This document shows, one piece after another, positions 51,901 to 61,259 of a stretch of 64,000 bases of DNA. The notes beneath the pieces are model-generated. The model had not been told where the DNA came from. It saw only the letters and a program-made list of their open reading frames with translations, and did not search any database. The position numbers were made by a program, and so were the translations under genes. Origin of the DNA: Sweltsa coloradensis (lineage: Eukaryota; Arthropoda; Insecta; Plecoptera; Chloroperlidae); NCBI GenBank assembly GCA_024449915.1, contig JAMZAV010000050.1, positions 248,001 to 312,000 of the forward strand, in the 5' to 3' direction. Positions within the stretch are counted from its first letter, which is position 1, and each line of letters starts with the position of its first letter.

Positions 51901-54578
51901 AATTGTATGCACAGTTATTTTGGTAGTCATTTTCCGCGGAACCCGGCGATATTCCCGCGGAGCCCGTGATGACGTCACTCGCCCGCCTCACGGGATCAGC
52001 TGGCATCGAGTGGGTGGGCGGGGCGACGCGCAGCAGCGGATGCGCGGGAGTTGTATTGCGGGTGGCCTATGTTCAGGCGCTATTTCAAATGCAAGAGCGT
52101 GAAAATAACGCGAGTGCTGTTTTAGAGATAGGATTTTCGGAAAAAAACATCGCGCTATATCACAACTAGCCTACTGTAGGTTTAGAGAAAGGAAGGATGG
52201 ATGCATATACTGGTACTGTACGTATTTATTTCATAATGCTAACCCCTTGCACAACATGTGTTCAGAGTATTATTGGATGAGCGTAGCGAGCGAAGCGAAG
52301 ATTCCATTCTACTACACTGGAGAAAAAAATCCGGAATGTTTTTTTTTTTCTTTTTGTATTTTTGTCTGTTTGTCCGCACGATTCCGGCTAAACCGATACT
52401 CCGATTGAAATGAAATTTTATGGAGGCCTTCGAAATCTCTGAACTTAGAACTGCCACGTTTTTGAGCGCAATCGGAAAATTATTTCTCATGAAAATCGCA
52501 ATTTTACGATTTTTTTTCGATTTTTTAAAAATTTCTTTGACTTATTAAACCTAGGCTACATGCTTTATCCGATTTTAATGATTTTTGCACAGAACCTTTA
52601 TTTAATGAATTAGATATTCTTGCGAAATTTGAGCGCAATTGAAAAAATATATATCATAAAAATCGAAATTTTACGGGTTTTTTCTTTTTTTAAACAATTC
52701 TTTGACTTATAACACATACATGCTTTATCCGATTGTAATGATTTTTTCGCAGAACCTTAATTTTATGAATTTATATATTAGTGTTAAATTTGAGCGCAAT
52801 CGAGAAATTATTTCTTATAATAATCGCAATTTTACTATTTTTTTTAACAATTACGATTAATAAATTAAAAAATTAAAGTTAATTTTTAATTTAATTTAAT
52901 TAAATTTAATTAAATTTAAAAAAAATTCAACTTAGTAATGATTTTTCCACAGAACAACAGAAAATTCGCATAACACATGGCAGCTCAATGCACCAATTAC
53001 GCTCATCCAACAACGCGGCGGGACTTGAGCGTTTTCCTAGTAAATAGTTTTGCACTATAATATATTAACCCTTCCAAGAGGTTATAGGCTACATGGTCCC
53101 ACACAAATTTAAACCTAGAAATACATTTTTACATAATGGGTAGGCCTATAAAACCATACAAAGATACTATTAGTAGGGCCTAGGGCTCTAAATAAAAGTC
53201 AGGTATTTACAAGCAGCACAATCAGTTGGGCGACGAAATAGCAATAGGCCCTACCTGAGGACGTCTGGAACATTATTAACTCATTTTTTTGTTTCTAGCC
53301 CTAGGACCTTAGACTACACACAAAAATAACAGGCCTACCATTAGAGTAGGTAGGCCTAGACTTCTCCACTCAACACCAAAGGTAAGAAAGATAGGGCCTA
53401 CGCTACCTACGTAACAAGGCCTACCTGACTGTATTGGGCTAATATTGCTTCTCTGATCTTCCTCTCCTCCTCGGTGTACGTAGTTCGCTGCACGGCCGTC
53501 GGTCTTGCCTGAGACTCAAGAAGTCTTGCTAGCTTCACATCCATTTCCTCGCCACCTCCAGACGCGTTGGGGGGAGGTTTGGCTGCTTGGAAAAACATCT
53601 GCCATTTTTCTAATATTTCTCGACAGTGATTTGGGATGTCATTACTCTGAAAGAAAACATCAAATTAGTGCAACGGCTATAAAAAGGTTTGTTTATTAAC
53701 TTAAGGTGTCAGATTTCCCACCAGAGTGCAGAACGATCGATGTTTGGTCACCGCCATGTGTAAGTTCTACCGGAACCACAATGTAAAGAGTCAGGTGACC
53801 AAACCCCGATCATGTGAATGGCGGAGAATCCAGGCGAACCAGCTGTAGCTTGGCATTGCCCTATCATCCAATCACAGCCACTGCTTTCAACAACAGCAAC
53901 AACTGTCACAAACAGCTGTGCATTCTGCATTGATATATTTAGCAAGCGGTGACATTTCTAAACTTTCTAGCTCGACAGAGCTAGGGCATAGCCTAGTCCG
54001 GCCTGAAAGCTCATGATTTAAACGTTAGTGAACTGAGATTGGAAATCCAGCACGCACCCGAGTAGGGCTAGTCCGAGCTCAGCCCACCTGATAAACGTAG
54101 GCCTAGCCAAGGCCTACTAACTAGGCCTACCTAACCTACTAAGCCTAGGGCCGGCAGGATAGGACTAGGCAGATACTAGACGGGTCCATGAGTGGGCGGT
54201 TGGCTCCGGAAACATATGGATTCGGATTCTACAAGCGAAGCCTAGGGCTAGACCTAGCCCTCCTACGCCAAAACCATAGACAAAAACGTATAGGCCTAGC
54301 CCCTAGGCAGGTCTAGCTAGCCTAGGGCCTAAACCTACCGAGGCACCTAGCCCCTAGGCAAGAGGCCCCTACCGTCAACATGATGGGCCTAGGCTAGGCC
54401 TAGTACTTACTGCTACTATTTCCGAGAGTATTCCTTCCAACGCTTCCGTTTTATCTTCCACGGTTTCTTCTCCTTCTAAAATACCTTTAATATATGAGCC
54501 GAAGACTCCTTCATCCGTGTTAAGGGCTCTTAATTTGAAATTAAGCCATGAATCAAATTCACTGTCCTCAGCAGCCAT
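42810..54578 (-). CDS. CCDC43: CCDC43 homologue (coiled-coil domain-containing protein 43)
   Basis: Four coding exons on the minus strand: 54411-54578, 53425-53646, 43508-43683 and 42810-42882. They join in frame to 212 codons, close to the roughly 224 residues of vertebrate CCDC43. The N-terminus has FDSWLNFKL, VFGSYIKGIL and ALEGILSEI. The middle has EEERKIREAILAQYS. The end has a KNTNVA motif, a long Lys/Glu/Gln-rich coiled-coil and a KTQKGERRR tail, matching KRTQRGERKR of the vertebrate protein. The molecular function of this family is poorly known. Exons 3-4 exist twice inside the gene; copy A, used here, is intact, and copy B lies upstream in the large intron and is frameshifted. The gene is tail to tail with CPEB. 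Confidence 0.88.
43508..43683 (-). CDS. CCDC43: CCDC43 exon 3, copy A
   Basis: The acceptor ACATTCTAG directly precedes ATGTCTGACCACG. The ATG here is internal, since exon 2 ends in phase 0 with AQYSQ. It encodes an acidic start (DHEDEGDD), the KNTNVAVV motif and a Lys/Glu-rich coiled coil. The donor is GTAACC. Confidence 0.85.
43813..44224. mobile_element. Short hAT-like element rich in CGATATCGAT
   Basis: The termini TAGGGATGCCCAACGAT and ATCGATGGGCAACCTTA are imperfect inverted repeats. Flanks CAGTATGA and CAGTAGGC match only partly. Its counterpart in copy B is at 48143-48554. Confidence 0.6.
44460..44854. mobile_element. Older short hAT element (CAGGGGTGG ends), copy A
   Basis: The termini CAGGGGTGGA and TCCACCCCTG are inverted, with 8-bp flanks CACCCACG and CACTCACA (6 of 8 matching). 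Near the right end is TTCGGCGGCTGGGGCTTCAC, the same GC-rich motif as in the elements at 34222 and 48831. It interrupts a SINE-like copy. Confidence 0.75.
45110..46024. mobile_element. Pogo/Tigger-like non-autonomous element
   Basis: Perfect 22-bp inverted ends begin CAGTAAGATCTCTCTTATCC and are flanked by TA. No transposase is encoded. The matching site in copy B (near 50418) is empty, an uninterrupted AT run leading into AGGCTATATAATG. The inside has a long T-tract (45939-45964) and direct repeats of GACGCACACTGACC. Confidence 0.88.
46193..46455. other. Spacer between duplication copies
   Basis: It contains a GGGGCGGGATG direct repeat with its complement CATCCCGCCAC (a small hairpin) and a poly-C run near 46408-46423. 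No gene is seen. Confidence 0.5.
47152..47227 (-). pseudogene. CCDC43 exon 4, copy B (damaged)
   Basis: It matches copy A exon 4 with homopolymer-length changes (runs of T on the plus strand) that break the frame. Acceptor TTTTTCAG is kept. Confidence 0.75.
47830..48008 (-). pseudogene. CCDC43 exon 3, copy B (frameshifted)
   Basis: It is 179 nt against 176 nt in copy A. The first base after the acceptor is lost and single-base insertions shift the frame after ERSV. The acidic and Lys/Glu-rich parts remain recognisable. The changes may be decay or sequencing error. Confidence 0.8.
48143..48554. mobile_element. Short hAT-like element rich in CGATATCGAT, copy B
   Basis: Counterpart of 43813-44224 within the duplication, with the same ends apart from single-base differences. 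Confidence 0.6.
48792..50158. mobile_element. Older short hAT element, copy B, split by a younger hAT
   Basis: Same element as 44460-44854, here interrupted by the insertion at 48831-49806. Confidence 0.8.
48831..49806. mobile_element. Young hAT element with transposase N-terminal relic
   Basis: The termini TAGGGTGTCCA and TGGACACCCTA are perfect inverted repeats with a perfect 8-bp target duplication CCCGGGTG. The empty site (a single CCCGGGTG) is visible in copy A at 44491-44500. Around 49493-49620 on the plus strand is a decayed start of a transposase (MPPPKR, then after a frame change VFCTICKATFSI), like the zinc-finger start of hAT transposases. Near the right end is the GGCGGCTGGGGCTTCGCCCC hairpin. 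Confidence 0.95.
50757..50832 (-). tRNA. tRNA-like sequence, probably pseudogene (CCA anticodon loop)
   Basis: The minus strand shows a D-arm-like TTACCGTGGTTAGCC, an anticodon arm CTGC-TTCCAAT-GCAG and a T-arm GGTTCGATTCCCGC. The acceptor ends pair poorly and the T stem has a mismatch. I treat it as a tRNA pseudogene or SINE head. Confidence 0.4.
51099..51692. mobile_element. Short hAT element (GATGACTTCGGGT family), copy 3
   Basis: The termini TAGGGATGACTTCGGGT and ACCCGAAGTCATCCCTA are perfect inverted repeats with a perfect 8-bp target duplication CAATGCAA. Subterminal GGAACCGGTTCC palindromes are shared with the copy at 32021. Confidence 0.94.
52274..53041 (+). mobile_element. Helitron-like element copy 5
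   Basis: It begins TGGATGAGCGTAGCGAGCG and ends CAACGCGGCGGGACTTGAGCG then TTTTCCTAGT. The body repeats a block with CTTTATCCGAT and GAGCGCAAT two or three times. Non-coding; in the CCDC43 intron. Confidence 0.6.
53425..53646 (-). CDS. CCDC43: CCDC43 exon 2
   Basis: Acceptor TTTTCTTTCAG, donor GTAGGC; 74 codons, phase 0 at both ends. It encodes NDIPNHCREILEKWQ, a Pro/Gly-rich linker, MDVKLARLLESQA and TEEERKIREAILAQYSQ, matching KEIVERW and EEEKQRKAALLAQYAD of CCDC43. Confidence 0.88.
53725..53835. repeat. Short palindromic repeat, copy 2
   Basis: GTTTGGTCACCGCCATGTGTA ends in GTGACCAAACCCCGATCAT; it matches the unit at 5630-5745. CCDC43 intron 1. Confidence 0.55.
54411..54578 (-). CDS. CCDC43: CCDC43 exon 1
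   Basis: ATG at 54578; 56 codons to the GTAAGT donor. It encodes MAAEDSEFDSWLNFKLRAL, GVFGSYIKGILEGEE and TEALEGILSEIVA, aligning with the N-terminus of CCDC43. The upstream side faces MTERF3. Confidence 0.88.
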
Positions 54579-55004
54579 GTTTGTTTTTAGCTAAAAGCTC
54601 AAACATGGGAGCTCGTTCGATTATCGAAATCACGATTTTGATAACGATACATCGAAAAATCAGTCGTGCCACTAAAGTAAAAAAAAAAAAATGTCGCATA
54701 TGTCTATTATTTGAGGTTAGAGTATGACATAAAATCTCAATAAAGATTGATTTTACCGTTTCTCATTAGTGTATTTGATCTAAAAAAAGAGGTATGTATT
54801 ACATTTAGTGTTATTTTCGATTATCGAACATATTATTTTAGATGCTAGGCCCTAACCTAGTACAAAATATCCAATACCCCTAGTTCTCCAGGTTGCACAT
54901 GGAACCATGTGAGTGGATAGGCCTAGTTTATTTATTTATTTAACATCTAGCCTATCCATTTCTCTATGGTCTATCCTATTCAATTAGGGTACAGGCCTGG
55001 TACA

Positions 55005-56595
55005 GGTGATGAGATATCAGTTGAAACTTTCAAGAAAATACTGCCAAGCATTGGTGAAAATGTCCTTAAAATTATTAATGCATCAATAACAACAAATAAA
55101 GTTAAAAATCAACAATAATTGGAATACCAAAGATAGATAATCCAAAACTGCCTAAAGACATTAGACCTATCAATATTTTACCTATTTACGAGAAGATTTT
55201 AGAAATTTGGATACATGAACAGCTATCTGATTACTTTGAAGAAAATCTGTTACTCTATGTAAAACAATTTGGTTTTCGAAGACACCGATCAACAGAAACT
55301 GCGTTGCAGTGGATTTTCTCTCAATGGAGAAATGCACTTAATGATAAGAAATTTGTTGTAGCCGTATCATTGGACCTACAACGTGCTTTTGAGACAGTAT
55401 CAAGGCCAATCCTTATACAAAAACTCAAGCACTATGGAGTTACGGGAGATGCTCTGAAGTGGCTTGAAAAACTATATGCAAGACAGAACACAAGTTGTAA
55501 ATATTGATGGCGAATTATCAGACCCTAGACAAAATAATATTGGTATTCAGCAGGGTTCAGTATTAGCAGCCTTGCTCTATATCATTTATATAAATGATAT
55601 AGGAAATTTCGTCACAAACTATATTAGGCTATAGCTAGTGGTGATGTATGCCGATGATACCCTTTGTGTCATATCATCTATGACAAACTAAACGAAGCAA
55701 TACAAATGTTTCATTATGATCTGCAAATCATCATGACATTTTTTAAAGCTAATAAATTGAAATGTCACCCAGATAAAACAAATTGCATACTGATAACTAG
55801 CTCAGCTGTAATGAGAGACCAACTACTGAAAAATAATATCAGCAAAGTAAACATCGAAGGAAAAATTTTGTTTTTCAAGACCATTTTAAGTACTTAGGAG
55901 TCATGGTAGACTATTTACTTAATTTCAAAGAACATATCAGTTACATCTCCAAGAAACTTGCTACAAAAATTGGGTTTATGCAAAGAAATTGTTGGAAATT
56001 GTCAAAGTGGGTGCGTCGACTAGTTTATAACACCATTGTAGCTCCACATTTCCACTATTGTCCTACCATTCTTATGGACATAAATAAAAGTGACCTTGAT
56101 ATTCTCCAAAAACTTCAAAACAAAGGCATGAGGGCAACTCTTCAATGTCACAGACTAACACACAGAATGGACATGCTCGAGCAACTTCAGTGGCTTAGTG
56201 TTGAACAATTAATCAACTACAAAGTTTTATGTTTCATTCATGAAGTGATGTGCAACCAAGAGTACTCATACTTCTCAGAATTCTACAAACACAATAATGA
56301 TTTGCATGATCATCATACTAGATCTGCTCAAGATTTTTACATGCCTAGCCTAATCAAAATAAGTGTTGTGGGCAAAAATCCCTGTTTGTAAATGGATTTA
56401 AAAAAATTCAATGAGTTACCTAAGAATCTAAAAATGTTGGTGGGTAAAAAAACAAACTTCAAAAGTGCTATACAACAATGGGTGCAAATTAAGTTTCCAC
56501 TTGTCTAAAGAAGAAATATCAAGTTATGTACAACCAGAAAAAAATAGCAGAGTCTAGCTGCTAAAAAGAAGATTATACTACTACTACTATTAAAA
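55005..56595 (+). pseudogene. LINE reverse transcriptase, broken
   Basis: It runs from early RT (PKDIRPINILP, QFGFRRHRSTETALQW, VVAVSLDLQRAFETV) through GIQQGSVLAALLYI, the catalytic MYADDTLCV and thumb (ANKLKCHPDKTN, KYLGVMVDY) to the C-terminal region (LDILQKLQNKGMRA). At least four frame changes or stops break it (near 55504, 55635, 55690, 55895). It ends in an ACTACTACT tail near 56575-56591. 5'-truncated; probably a CR1/Jockey-type LINE. Confidence 0.85.
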
Positions 56596-56933
56596 ACTGA
56601 TTTACAAAGGAGGACAACTAAATAAATCTACCTACAAAGATGCAGACAACAACAATGAACACAACAACAATGAACTAGCACAACAACAATGCATTAAAAC
56701 CAAAGATTAGTCAACTAATCTTTGATTAAAACACAACAATTTTGGTAACAAATTCAAAAAGGATATTTGATGCAATTGAAATGCAAAACATTAAGGGTTT
56801 TGTAGGTTTCACCATTTGACCCTACTATTATTCGTCGCGCGCGTGCCTCCATCCAATCAAATCATTGACCCTTGGTTTGACTACGTCAGTAGCCCCCTAC
56901 TATTAAACTCCATGGTTTGACCAGGGGGGTGAG

Positions 56934-57549
56934 ACTCGACTGGACTCGACTTCCACGTGGTTTTGAATTATCTGATTCCGTCCATAAAGAAACATTTCCG
57001 ACATTTGGTAGACTCGAGTTTCGTTTCCGATTTTCGGAATCATTCCGTGACTTGCGGCTGTGGCAAGGATTTAACCATTGTTAAGCCAATCGGAAGCTTC
57101 GTTATAAAATCCACCGCCATGATTATGTAAGAAGAAACAAGCCAGCCGCATATTTATAAGGCAGTGAGTTTTTGTGCAGCCGTGGTTTGTTTTTTTATCT
57201 TGTGTACGCGAACAACGTCAAATTTAAGGTATGTTTGTTAATTCCTATGTTTATAATAAAGAATAATGGAAACATAATATTGTGCAACAATAAACAACTT
57301 ATAAAGAGTCAAACAAGTGTACTGTGGAGTAACAAATCACAAAATATTCCAGTATTTAAGCAAAATATAATGCTATGTTATCGAAATAAAAATGGAGGAT
57401 TTTGTTGTTTACAAATTTACGACTGTCGGAAGTGTTTCCGTCAACCAAATAGCAGACGGAATCGAAAGATTCGTTGAGTCTACCGATTGTCGGAATACAG
57501 CACGGAAATCAACCAAACCACGTGGATTTTGCGTCGAGTCTCACCCCCC
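56934..57549. mobile_element. DNA transposon-like element with GGGGGGTGAGACTCGAC ends
   Basis: The ends GGGGGGTGAGACTCGAC and GTCGAGTCTCACCCCCC are perfect 17-bp inverted repeats, followed inward by CCACGTGGTTTTG and CAAACCACGTGG in opposite orientation. No transposase. It abuts the LINE fragment on its right. Confidence 0.75.
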
Positions 57550-58100
57550 AGTAGTGGAGTATGCTGGGTCATCATGGACCCCTACAGAAGGGGGAGATAG
57601 CCTAGTAGGACTAGAAGCAGTGCAGAGGAGAGCTGCAAGGAGGATTATGCAAAAAGGGAAGGGATGGACAGAGGAAATAGTTAACAGCAGGCTAGTAAGG
57701 ACATACAAGAGCGTAACAAGAATGGTTAAGGATTTGGGATGAGAAAACCTGGAGGACAGGAGAAAAAATGATGGATTAGATAAAATGTACCGAGTCATCA
57801 GAAATCATGAAGGATGGGGAGAACTGAATAGTTATACGAGGGGAGTAAACTACTTGGCAAGGGGAGATCATGATTGGAAATTGGAAAGGGGAAACTGGAA
57901 AACTGATGTGGGGAAGTATACATTCATGGGCAGGACTACGGTCGAGTGGAATGAGCTGCCAAGTGAGGTTGTAGGATCAAAAAATATAAAGGGATTCATG
58001 GGTAAATTAAAGGCTGGTAATATGGGAAACCCTGAAATGGGAGATATTAGGCCTACAGAGGAGGATCCAAATGAGTTACAAGTTACAAGAAACTAAGATA
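57550..58100 (+). pseudogene. LINE ORF2 C-terminal fragment, one nonsense change
   Basis: It encodes VEYAGSSWTPTEGGD, VQRRAARRIM, SVTRMVKDLG, then TGA where the family has Trp, then ENLEDRRKNDGLDKMYRVI and VEWNELPSEVV. This is the typical C-terminus of CR1/L2-type LINE proteins. Confidence 0.85.
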
Positions 58101-58289
58101 AAACCGTAGGAAGGGTAACCTACTCTTCAAGAAGGATAACAGGACGAAGGAAGGAGGAAACAAAGGGATGGTGAAGGAAGAAACAAAAGGAAGGATGAAG
58201 AAAGAAAAACCTGCCACCGACTACTAGTCATTAGCAAGAGAAGAGATCAATACAATACAATCATACGACTAATTTTGCACTATATCAAC

Positions 58290-60522
58290 TAGGGCTGCCC
58301 AACGATAAAAAACATCATATCGATATCGTGAGGGGATATATCGATATCGTGATTCGATATCGAACTTTTCAAATCGAGTATCGATATCGTTTTTTTTTTT
58401 TAACGTGTTATTACGTTCTTCGGGCGTAACCAAGGCCCCGCCGGCAATACAGACATGCCACTGTCCGTCCCATGAAGAACAATCACAACAATACTTGCGG
58501 CGGCCCTGCGAAGAGATAGAAGCTAACTGACTTCTCTGTCTCTAGCTCTCTCTACCTGACTCTGTCTGGACAAAGGTACTGGAATCATTAGTACAATTTC
58601 GAGTCGTCCAGTTCCTGGAAAGTAATAATGTAAAATCAAAATCACAACATGGTTATCAAAAAAAAATCGACTATAACGGCTCTAGCAGAATTGGAAAATC
58701 TTACTCTGAAAGCAATGGATAAGGGAGAATATGCTTTGGGCATTTTTTGCGATCTGACAAAAGCGTTCGACTGTGTTGACCATAATGTACTTCTTAGCAA
58801 GCTAGATTTCTATGGTATAAGAGGGGTGGCATGGAAGTGGTTTAAATCGTATCTTGGGGGAAGAAAACAAAAAGTAAAAATAAGATATAATAAGAGAGGG
58901 CTTTGTACAGAATTCTCTTCAAACTGGTTAGAGATGGTGGCCGGAGTACCACAAGGTTCGGTCCTTAGTCCTACCCTCTTCCTTGTTTATATAAATGATC
59001 TACAAAAATATATTAAAGAAATAACGTTAATTCTTTTTGCAGACGACATAACAGCGCTGCTATTTAATAAATGTCTGGAAAGCCTCGAGAGGGAAGCAGT
59101 AATTATTATTAAACTAATTTACCAATGGCTGGTAGCAAACAAGTTAGCACTAAATGAGACTAAAACATGCTTTATTCAGTTCCATTTTTGGCAGAAGTAT
59201 ATAGAACATTTCCCAAAATTACAACTTAATGATAAAAAAATTGAGCGAGTAACGAATACAGGGTTCCTGGGGGTAATCACAGATGAAAATCTAAACTGGG
59301 AAAGCCATATAACCAAACTAAGTTCTAAATTAAGTTCGGCATCTTTTGCATTGAGGGTGATTAAGGCAGCCACAGGCAAGCAAACAGCTAAGATTGCATA
59401 TCACGCATATTTCGAGTCACTACTCAGATATGGAATACAAATATGGGGAAGCACCACTCACCTAGGGGACATTTTCATACTCCAAAAAAAAGCGATAAGG
59501 ATAATAGGAGGACTAGCCTTCAGAGAGTCCTGTGTGGCAACATTCATTGAATTAGAGATTCTTACGGTACCATGTATCTATATATATGAATTGTTGAAAC
59601 TAATTATTAAACAGCAGACAGACAGAGACCAAACGTTAAATAAAGACATTCACCAGTATAACACAAGACATAGGGGGGATTTTAACATACCACGCAGTAG
59701 AATAACTAGGTACCAAAAGGGTTATTGTATTACAGGCCAAACAATATTCAATAAGCTCCCAAAGGGTATTAGAGAAATAGGAAATAAGGATAAGCAGATA
59801 GAGAAAATACACAAGTACCTAGTCAAAAATGCATTTTATTCTGTAGAGGCATATTTTACAGTGTGACCAAAATAAACAAAAGGTGGTGTTTGTATAATGC
59901 TTAATGCTACAACTTGTTAAATGTTACAATTTTAATTACCTAACTTTGAACTAATTTTAACCAATGATTGTGATCCATGGTTGAATTGTTTTTTACATAA
60001 GGGTCTGCAGTGTTGTTGCATTTTATGTATTTATTATTGTTGTACAGAAACTGGTTGTAGGTAAATTTTCTTTTTTTTTAGTTTTTAGACATGCCTGGAT
60101 AGGCAATGACATGTAATATACCCAGACCAGCTGATGTTGTAACGGGTCAACATTACGAAAATAAAAATGAAATGAAATGAAATACTCTAGTGTAACAACT
60201 TGAGCTGCCTCTTATGCTTTGCTGATATGAATGAGATTACACATGTGTTCTTGTTATCTTATCTGATAAGATAAACAAAACAAAGCAGCAAGAGTCTTGG
60301 CCCGAAGCCAAACTGACTTATCAATATGTAGTTGGTGGCGTGGGAGGGGGGGGGAAGGAACAGCGCTGCAGAACCATAACTCACTGCCACACCAACCATT
60401 TCTTGATTTAAAAAAAAAAAAAAAAAAAATTTAATCAAACGATATACATTTTCATATCGATATCGAATTTTTTTCTTCATATCGATATCGTATCGAATTA
60501 TCGATATTGTTGGGCAGCCCTA
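58290..60522. mobile_element. hAT element split by a LINE
   Basis: The ends TAGGGCTGCCCAACGAT and ATTGTTGGGCAGCCCTA are inverted; flanks ATATCAAC and ATATCAAG match at 7 of 8 positions. Both ends are rich in ATATCGATATCG. A LINE fragment (58575-60182) occupies most of the interior. Confidence 0.85.
58575..60182 (+). pseudogene. LINE reverse transcriptase, 5'-truncated, long ORF
   Basis: An open frame of about 405 codons (58649-59866) carries LGIFCDLTKAFDCVDHNVL, VPQGSVLSPTLFLVYINDL, the catalytic FADDITALL and the thumb and C-terminal region (FEWLKTEILTVPC-like blocks, YNTRHRGDF). Upstream, QFLESNNVKSKSQHGYQ is in another frame across an A9 run. The 3' end is a (GAAAT)n tail at 60163-60182. 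It resembles BS/Jockey-clade LINEs. The near-intact frame suggests recent insertion. Confidence 0.85.
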
Positions 60523-60756
60523 ATATCAAGTCACTTAGGCTTAGGTAGGCCGACCTACTTCATAGGCCTATGTTATGAATTATGATTGAAGAATATTTTA
60601 ATTTACATTTTTTTTAAATGCCAATTTTCTAAGGCTTATAAATGGCTTGGAAATTCAAATTATTATTTTTATTGTGTTTGCCTACGCACCTAGTGTAGAC
60701 CTACTACTGGCTGAGTGGTACCTTTTCTTGAATTTTAATTGCATTTTTAATTGCAG

Positions 60757-61259
60757 GTGTCTGGACCTTATTTCCTGGTGGCAATGGTGACGTCTAGTGT
60801 TAAAAAGTGTGCTTTAATTTTTATTAATACCCATCAGCAAACATTATGTTGTTTAAAAACATTACAAAAATGTCCCTTGCTAACATCAACTAAAACATCA
60901 GTGTCATATTTTTATCATAGAAAATTTGACCTAGGATTAAGACTACCTAAGATTATAACGTGCAACAGGCATTTCTCCACTTTACCAACTTCATTACAAG
61001 ATAGACCTACCTTAATTGATAGCAATAAATCCAGTAATGTCTTCGAGTCAAAACATGAGGACGATTCGCTAGATGATGTGTCTGGCATTACGCCATACGT
61101 CTTGCCGAGTTTCAACTTTGCTGCGTACATCAACAAATCTCGAACTCTGCAAGAGCTCATGAAACTGGGGGTAGACTTACACAAATTAGAAAAAAGAAAG
61201 GGCATACCACAATTTATCCTCAAGCTAGATTTTGATCAAAGCATTGCTCCATACTTAAG
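60757..61259 (+). CDS. MTERF3: MTERF3 first coding exon
   Basis: An acceptor TTTTAATTGCAG at 60756 precedes 27 bases of 5' UTR and the ATG at 60784, so a non-coding exon must lie upstream. The donor is GTAAGT after 476 coding bases (phase 2). Confidence 0.85.
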
